Assembly (NCBI RefSeq): GCF_021648855.1
Contig: NZ_JAKJHX010000133.1
Coordinates: 1-6,375 of the forward strand
Source: Tychonema litorale BBK16
Lineage (GTDB): Bacteria > Cyanobacteriota > Cyanobacteriia > Cyanobacteriales > Microcoleaceae
DNA length: 6,375 bases
Direction of reading: 5' to 3'
Made by a program: the position numbers and the translations under genes
Notes under the pieces: model-generated
Database searches by the model: none
What the model was told of the DNA's origin: nothing
What the model saw: only the letters and a program-made list of their open reading frames with translations
Part shown: positions 1 to 4,397 of the stretch, piece after piece
How the letters are laid out: each line of letters starts with the position of its first letter
Numbering within the stretch: position 1 is the stretch's first letter

Positions 1-49
1 ATTCCCAATTCCCAATTCCCAATTCCCAATTCCCAATTCCCAATTCCCA
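1..49. repeat. Heptanucleotide tandem array, ATTCCCA x7
   Basis: Seven perfect head-to-tail copies of ATTCCCA (TGGGAAT on the other strand) begin at the first base of the window, so the array may continue to the left. It ends two bases before the stop codon of the minus-strand repeat/PPC gene and therefore lies immediately downstream of that gene. Short tandemly repeated heptanucleotides (STRR class) are known from filamentous cyanobacteria, and assigning this array to that class is inference. Perfect identity suggests recent slippage or expansion. No hairpin or T-tract is evident, so it does not look like a classical terminator. Confidence 0.95.
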
Positions 50-51
50 AT

Positions 52-951
52 TTAAGGACTAGGAGCTGATGTCAATCTCAAGTTATAATTTGTATCACCT
101 TCAACTTGAGAAACACGCAAGAAATAAGTACCCGCAGGCAAAATACCATTACTCACAATCTGTTCCCCAGCCGTACCTAAATTATTAGATGAAGCAATAA
201 TACCACTCAATCCAACTGCGCCTTGACGATTGATATCCTGAATTAATTCTAGATCTGCATCTGCACTCAAACCATCCAGAGTTGCACTAAAAAGACTCGG
301 AGTATTCAAAATAAAACTGTAAATATCCGTTGGTTCCGCAACGCTGACAGCATCATCTACACTCAAACTCCCGGTAAGAATATCCAGGTTTTTTGCTGCC
401 AATAAATCATCAGAAATATCTGGTAATGTACCCAACAGTCCTTCTGCTTGACCAAATTGAATGTAGTGTTCGATCGCACTTTTGACCACACCACTCCTGA
501 CTGCTGCTGCTACTAGCGGATACTTTTCTAGATAAAATGCAGGGTTGAAGAAAGCACTGGGTTGTCGAATTTCAGTTTGACCGATTTTCAGAAAGTGTTC
601 AAAGGCTGTCACTTGATTGGTTTGAACTACTCTTTGAATATCTGGGTTACTGCTGAGATAAAAACTCACATCGAATAAAGGGTTAGGGCTACGGAGTTCA
701 AATTGACCGTAGACAATAAAGTGATCTGCACCAGAAAATTTATTCTTTTCCCCTGATACGGCTACATCTGTGTTTGTTTCTAAATAATAGCTAGCATCAA
801 ACAGGGGATTTGGATCACGATTCTCAAACTTACCAATCTTTTGATAGTGATCGAAGGGAGTCGATACAGTACCTCTAGCAACTGCTACGGCAACATCCGG
901 GTTGTTTTCGAGATAAAACTTGCGGTCAAAAAGTGTTCTGAGGGTTAGCAT
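52..951 (-). CDS. FYLxxNPDV-repeat protein with C-terminal PPC-like domain
   Basis: This 299-residue protein has two visible parts. Residues 7-174 hold four tandem repeats of 42-43 residues (7-49, 50-91, 92-133, 134-174), each following the pattern LFD..FYL..NPDV......(A/F).(E/D)HY...G..E.R.PNP; the histidines are regularly spaced at 35, 77, 119 and 162. Such repeats are known in cyanobacterial surface or calcium-binding-type proteins and beside bacterial glycosyltransferases, but have no firm biochemical role. Residues about 190-296 resemble the bacterial pre-peptidase C-terminal (PPC) beta-sandwich: D-Y-F near 209-213, a LxxLsADADLEL core, then LPAGTYFLRV and a final NYNLRLT strand. PPC domains usually occur in secreted proteins, yet no N-terminal signal peptide is seen, so export is unproven and might use a leaderless (type I-like) route. 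The start is the only reasonable ATG before repeat 1; the upstream ribosome binding site is weak. The gene is divergent from the amine oxidase gene. The domain call is fairly sure, the function unknown. Confidence 0.85.
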   Translation of the reverse strand: MLTLRTLFDRKFYLENNPDVAVAVARGTVSTPFDHYQKIGKFENRDPNPLFDASYYLETNTDVAVSGEKNKFSGADHFIVYGQFELRSPNPLFDVSFYLSSNPDIQRVVQTNQVTAFEHFLKIGQTEIRQPSAFFNPAFYLEKYPLVAAAVRSGVVKSAIEHYIQFGQAEGLLGTLPDISDDLLAAKNLDILTGSLSVDDAVSVAEPTDIYSFILNTPSLFSATLDGLSADADLELIQDINRQGAVGLSGIIASSNNLGTAGEQIVSNGILPAGTYFLRVSQVEGDTNYNLRLTSAPSP

Positions 952-1050
952 TTTTACAACAATTTTATGTAGAGTTAACCTGGAAAGTGCATAATTAAAT
1001 TTTCCTCAAGAATACAGTTTACATCAAATTTTTGTGAAGGTGTCTAGGTT
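952..1050. promoter_or_regulatory. Divergent intergenic spacer, presumed promoters on both strands
   Basis: This AT-rich 99-bp gap separates two divergently oriented start codons, so it must hold the 5' regions of both the repeat/PPC gene and the amine oxidase gene unless either is read from farther away. For the plus strand, CATAAT at 990-995 is a five-of-six match to a -10 box, but no good -35 lies at the expected distance. No convincing -35/-10 pair was found for the minus strand, and no clear operator palindrome was seen. Confidence 0.3.
1036..1040 (+). promoter_or_regulatory. Ribosome binding site GAAGG of the amine oxidase gene
   Basis: GAAGG ends 10 bases before the ATG at 1051. It favours this start over the in-frame ATGs at codons 7, 9, 21 and 33. 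Confidence 0.5.
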
Positions 1051-2754
1051 ATGGCTAAATCTGCACTGATGGCAATGTTGCGCCACGCTTCGATAATTGC
1101 CCAGAAATCAATGGCAAGCGGTATTCCGGCTGACGAACTGCTGGGGATGCTCACGGATCGCACTTCCAATTTTCCCATATCTCGGCGCGGATTGCTACGC
1201 GGGGGTTTGGCGACGGGGGCGGCGGTGGCTGCGGCGACTTTCACGCGGGATGGAGAGGGGGCTTTTGCTCAACCCCAAGGTCGATCGCCCATTTTGGTTG
1301 TGGGCGCAGGAATTGCGGGCTTGACAGCAGCCTATCGCTTGCGTCAGGGGGGTGTACGTGCCGATATCATTGAGGCAACTAGCCGCGTTGGGGGACGGAT
1401 ACGCACTATTCCCAAGGTGGCTGGAACGCAGATTTCGGCGGAGTTGGGAGGAGAATTTATTGATACTGGCCATACTACTTTGATCTCGCTGGCGACGGAA
1501 TTGGGTTTGCGGGCGATCGACTTAGTTCAAGCGCAACAGGGATTAGTGGAGGATACTTTTTTCTTGCAAGGGCGACGATTTTCTCTTCAGCAATTAATCA
1601 CTGATTTTGGGCCACTAGCTACTAAGATTAGGGCGGATTTACGGGCAATTGGAGATAACATTGATTATCAAGATTTTACGGAAACTGCCGAAAGAATAGA
1701 CAATCTTTCGATCGCTGAATATGTAGAAAGTTCTGAGACTAGCGTCATTCTCAAACAGTTACTCCGTATTGCTTACACCACAGAATATGGTAGAGATGCG
1801 GACGAACAATCGGCGTTAAATCTGCTGTTTTTAATTGCTTCGGAGGCTGACAGTTTTGAGTTGTATGGCGACAGCGATGAGCGCTATCAAATTGAGGGTG
1901 GTAATAGTCAAATTATCAACCGTTTAGCAGGTCAATTGTCTGGTTCCATCGAAGCGGGTACGGCTTTGGAAGCGATTAGTATTTTGCCGGATGGTCGCTA
2001 TCGGGTAAGTTTGCGATCGGGCCAAAGTACCTTCGATCGCACTTATGAACGAGTTTTGCTAACTTTGCCTTTTAGCACTCTGCGAGATGTGAAAATTAAT
2101 GTGCCTTTACCCCAACCGAAACGACGCGCGATCGAGCAATTGGGCTACGGTACTAATTCTAAGTTAGTGACGGGCTACCGCAGCCGTATTTGGCGAGAAC
2201 TTTATAAATCGACTGCTTCTGTATTTACAGATTTAGGGTTCCAAAATAGCTGGGAAGCTACACCTTTTTCTCCTACTGTCAATGGTTTAGTTACTAATTT
2301 TACAGGAGGTAGACAGGGTTTGGCAATCGGTGGTGGAACTCCTGAAGATCAAGCCCAAAAATTCTTGCGACAGTTTGAAAGAGTTTTCCCTGGAGTCAAA
2401 GATTTGCGATCGGGTAAAGCTGTGCGAGCCTTTTGGCAAGGGGAACGTTATGCTAAAGGTTCCTATTCCTGTTACCTAGTCGGACAATGGACGCAAATGC
2501 ACGGCGTTGAAGGCGAAAAAGTCGGCAATTTGTATTTTGCGGGAGAGCACACTTCCCTGGAGAATCAAGGCTATATGGAAGGAGGTTGCGAAACTGGAGA
2601 AAGGGCGGCTTTGGAAATTTTGAAAGGTTTGGGTTTGACAAGTTCTGCTAATGCTTTGAACACTCGTTCAGCTAGTAGTTTGACCAATCGCCGTCCAAGT
2701 CGAAAAGTTCCGGGTGCAAGGAATCCTGGGAATAGAAAGCCGAGTATTAGATAG
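1051..2754 (+). CDS. Tat-exported flavin (FAD) amine oxidase
   Basis: This 567-residue protein belongs to the flavin amine oxidase family (monoamine, polyamine and L-amino-acid oxidases), which oxidise C-N bonds with FAD and usually pass electrons to oxygen, giving peroxide and ammonia or an amine. Residues 44-73 form a twin-arginine signal: SRRGLLRGG with R45-R46, an alanine-rich hydrophobic stretch, and a likely AFA cleavage site at 71-73, so a periplasmic or thylakoid-lumen enzyme with pre-folded cofactor is expected. The dinucleotide-binding motif GAGIAG is at 85-90, followed by acidic E108 and the family GGRIRT at 114-119. K371 in NSKL fits the lysine conserved near flavin N5 in this family. 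The W-x-GERYAKGSYS stretch precedes the FAD-contacting NLYFAGEHT (493-501) and GYMEGGCETGE (507-517). Residues 532-567 are a basic tail with nine Lys/Arg and no acidic residue. The 44-residue segment before the twin arginines is long. Substrate cannot be told; basic L-amino-acid oxidase or polyamine oxidase are both possible. The gene converges on the Uma2 gene. Confidence 0.93.
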   Translation: MAKSALMAMLRHASIIAQKSMASGIPADELLGMLTDRTSNFPISRRGLLRGGLATGAAVAAATFTRDGEGAFAQPQGRSPILVVGAGIAGLTAAYRLRQGGVRADIIEATSRVGGRIRTIPKVAGTQISAELGGEFIDTGHTTLISLATELGLRAIDLVQAQQGLVEDTFFLQGRRFSLQQLITDFGPLATKIRADLRAIGDNIDYQDFTETAERIDNLSIAEYVESSETSVILKQLLRIAYTTEYGRDADEQSALNLLFLIASEADSFELYGDSDERYQIEGGNSQIINRLAGQLSGSIEAGTALEAISILPDGRYRVSLRSGQSTFDRTYERVLLTLPFSTLRDVKINVPLPQPKRRAIEQLGYGTNSKLVTGYRSRIWRELYKSTASVFTDLGFQNSWEATPFSPTVNGLVTNFTGGRQGLAIGGGTPEDQAQKFLRQFERVFPGVKDLRSGKAVRAFWQGERYAKGSYSCYLVGQWTQMHGVEGEKVGNLYFAGEHTSLENQGYMEGGCETGERAALEILKGLGLTSSANALNTRSASSLTNRRPSRKVPGARNPGNRKPSIR

Positions 2755-2768
2755 TATGGAGTAATTGC

Positions 2769-2789
2769 GGACACGGCATTGCCGTGTCC
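2769..2789. terminator. Perfect hairpin between convergent genes, GGACACGGCA/TGCCGTGTCC
   Basis: Arms 2769-2778 and 2780-2789 are perfect 10-base reverse complements around a single central base (in RNA a loop of at least three bases would form). It is followed by CTAC but not by a T-tract on either strand. It lies 15 bp after the amine oxidase stop and 34 bp after the Uma2 stop, so a bidirectional transcription stop is a reasonable inference. The same GGCAnTGCC core family recurs at 6306-6371, so this is also one copy of a dispersed palindromic repeat. Confidence 0.6.
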
Positions 2790-2822
2790 CTACAGATATC
2801 GCGTACAATAGTGTACAATTGA

Positions 2823-3611
2823 TTAGATAATCTCGTCTGGGTTAATTCCCCGATCGCGCAAATATTCAGCCAGTCGATCGGCCCGTTGACGTTCGCGATC
2901 GGCCCGCTGAGATTCTGATGCTAACTTTTCTACACCCCACAAAAGCAGATTTCCTGCTTGATCCCACCAGCGTAACCAATAGCCTGCACGCTGTTCTTTC
3001 TCCCCTCGCCACGTTCCTAAATACAAACCAATATCTGCCATCCAGTGGCGACCTTCTTCATCGGGAAATTCTAGTTCGTAGTTGCCATTCTGCAAGCGAT
3101 ACACTTCCAGCAATCCAGTTTCTGGGTCGAAAATTATATACGTTGGTACTTGCAGAATCTGTTCATAAAAAAACCACTTTCCCGGAGGAAAAGTACGTTT
3201 GATCGAATATTCGCCACCGTCTGTTTCCGACAAAAATTCCATCACAATAGTCGGGATTTCTCCTTCCAAGTTTGGGGTGTAACTTTTGCGGTCTATTCTC
3301 GAATCTGCTGGCAATACGGAAGGTACATAAACCCAATCTGGTGCTTTGATTACTAACTCGCCGTTGATAGTAGCACAAATGCCAAAGTTGCTGGCAATCA
3401 GCATTTGTGGCCCGATCGATCCTCTCAGTTCTAAGATTTCTCGCAGTGCTCCAGCAATTAGCGGTTGACCTGTATTTTCCACGGGTTTTTCTTCTAATTG
3501 GAAGTCGTCTGGCAACTTCTCCCAAGTTACGCTCAGTGCGATCGTTTTTTGTCTTGGGTTATCTTGAGTAACGACCATGACTTTACTTTCTAAAGTTTGA
3601 TGTCTTATCAT
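2823..3611 (-). CDS. Uma2 family (DUF820) endonuclease-like protein
   Basis: This 262-residue protein matches the Uma2/DUF820 family, a PD-(D/E)xK-fold group greatly expanded in cyanobacteria and often annotated as a restriction endonuclease-like fold; the cellular role is largely unknown. Seen in order: the INGELVIKAPDWVYVP strand with D92, the TIVMEFLSETDGGEYS segment with E125 and D131, the PPGKWFFYEQILQVPTYIIFDPE block with K145, Y149 and D162, then a C-terminal coiled coil (about 229-251, heptads SQRADRE RQRADRL) ending in the usual RDRGINPDE tail. D92, E125 and a lysine (K138 or K145) are candidate catalytic residues by family analogy, not proven. The ATG at 3611 has no visible Shine-Dalgarno; ATG at 3578 (codon 12, giving MVVTQ and 251 residues) resembles starts seen in this family and is a real alternative. 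The gene stands alone, convergent with the amine oxidase gene and divergent from the secreted-protein gene. Confidence 0.9.
   Translation of the reverse strand: MIRHQTLESKVMVVTQDNPRQKTIALSVTWEKLPDDFQLEEKPVENTGQPLIAGALREILELRGSIGPQMLIASNFGICATINGELVIKAPDWVYVPSVLPADSRIDRKSYTPNLEGEIPTIVMEFLSETDGGEYSIKRTFPPGKWFFYEQILQVPTYIIFDPETGLLEVYRLQNGNYELEFPDEEGRHWMADIGLYLGTWRGEKEQRAGYWLRWWDQAGNLLLWGVEKLASESQRADRERQRADRLAEYLRDRGINPDEII
2875..2910 (-). repeat. Two 15-bp direct repeats encoding coiled-coil heptads
   Basis: CGATCGGCCCG(T/C)TGA occurs at 2875-2889 and 2896-2910, with a 21-bp period that equals one seven-residue heptad (RADRERQ then RADRLAE) of the Uma2 protein. The period suggests the coiled coil grew by in-frame duplication around a CGATCG core. 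Confidence 0.7.
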
Positions 3612-3657
3612 AGCATAATTTAAATGGTTGACAGTTGACTGTGAGGTTTTTAGATTT

Positions 3658-3736
3658 GTAGGTTGGGTTGAACGAAGTGAAACCCGACACCTATTTCCAG
3701 CTAAAAAGTTGGGTTGTGTTTCTCAATCCAACCTAC
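3658..3736. repeat. GTAGGTTGGGTTG inverted-repeat element
   Basis: GTAGGTTGGGTTG (3658-3670) pairs with CAATCCAACCTAC (3724-3736), 12 of 13 positions matching. Inside, AACCCGAC (3681-3688) can pair with GTTGGGTT (3708-3715) with one G-U. The stretch GGTTGAACGAAGTGAAACCC is recognisable as a widely dispersed intergenic repeat of cyanobacteria. No open frame lies in the element. It sits in the 235-bp spacer between the divergent Uma2 and secreted-protein genes, upstream of the putative promoter of the latter; transcript-level effects are unknown. Confidence 0.8.
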
Positions 3737-3815
3737 GCAATCTCAGTTTTATAGCATTAACTGAAACCTATTTATATATAGATATGCAATCGTAAAGTTT
3801 ATGTAAATTATCTTG

Positions 3816-3821
3816 TATAAT
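3816..3821 (+). promoter_or_regulatory. Putative -10 box TATAAT of the secreted FxLYD-like gene
   Basis: A perfect TATAAT lies 25 bp before the ATG at 3847 in a strongly AT-rich region, implying a leader of about 18-20 bases. The hexamer 17 bp upstream (TAAAGT, 3793-3798) is a poor -35 match, so either an activator or chance has to be allowed for. Confidence 0.35.
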
Positions 3822-3846
3822 TAATTTCAGAGATTCCTGAAAAAAC

Positions 3847-4329
3847 ATGAATATTTTACATTTAACAGTAGCTTTATCAATTTTGGTAATCTCGCTGGTA
3901 TCGGTTCGCCCTTTGCTTGCAGAATCTACAAATCCCATTGCTCAAAATCTCGAAATAGACGAACCGTTTTGCTACATGAGAACTACCGATGGTAAAACAG
4001 TAGATTTAGGCAAATTGTGCGAAAACAAAACACCATCCAGAACTTCCCAAAGTTGTATTAGCGGTTCCAATATTGCTGCAAAGATCTCCATAAATAACGT
4101 AAATTATGATGGCAAATTTTTAAGCGGTCAAATCATCAATCAAGGTTGTAAAATTGTCAAGAATATCAAAGTCAACTATGAGGTTTTGGATGAGTTAGGT
4201 AATCCCATCGACAATGGATTCATTACCACTCAACCAGTTACGGTTGAACCAGGAAAGTCGGCTAACTTTCGAGGAGAAGTTGTGGCGGGGGCGAAAGTAT
4301 TGGCGACTCACGCAGACGGGCAAGAATGA
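3847..4329 (+). CDS. Small secreted protein with FxLYD-like domain
   Basis: This 160-residue protein starts with a Sec-type signal peptide: a short n-region, hydrophobic residues about 3-20, and a likely cleavage after LLA at 23-25. The mature part opens with a CYMRTTDGKTVDLGKLC segment (42-58), a two-cysteine motif frequent in secreted cyanobacterial proteins. From about 82 to 146 follows a beta-rich FxLYD-like domain: GKFLSGQIINQG, then NIKVNYEVLDELGNPIDNG, then VEPGKSANFRGEV. FxLYD domains are found in extracytoplasmic bacterial proteins without known catalysis. Cysteines 42, 58, 70 and 101 are an even number and could form two disulfides outside the cytoplasm. There is no lipobox cysteine at the cleavage site, so a lipoprotein is unlikely. 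No clear Shine-Dalgarno precedes the ATG. The ABC exporter gene follows in the same direction after 68 bp, so the two may be co-transcribed. The function is not recognised. Confidence 0.8.
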   Translation: MNILHLTVALSILVISLVSVRPLLAESTNPIAQNLEIDEPFCYMRTTDGKTVDLGKLCENKTPSRTSQSCISGSNIAAKISINNVNYDGKFLSGQIINQGCKIVKNIKVNYEVLDELGNPIDNGFITTQPVTVEPGKSANFRGEVVAGAKVLATHADGQE

Positions 4330-4397
4330 TTTTCGATATTTGCCCGATCGCTGTTATCATGTTTTGACTCAGATATTTCTAAACACAACACTTGCAG

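Noticed and set aside
1044..1473. Minus-strand open frames opposite the start of the amine oxidase gene
   Set aside because: They mirror the GC-rich Tat signal and FAD-binding coding sequence and show no domain, while the plus-strand protein has clear family motifs.
2803..2819. Two GTACAAT copies (2803-2809 and 2813-2819) as an operator or origin iteron
   Set aside because: Only two seven-base copies in a short spacer between convergent genes, with no replication gene nearby. Chance is likely.
4392..4397. TTG start for the ABC exporter at 4392
   Set aside because: An ATG follows two codons later at 4398 and neither has a better ribosome binding site, so the ATG was preferred. The difference is only two residues.
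4330..4397. Separate promoter for the ABC exporter (TATCAT at 4355-4360, TTGACT at 4364-4369)
   Set aside because: The two boxes are in the wrong order and each lacks a partner at 16-18 bp spacing, so neither makes a credible promoter.
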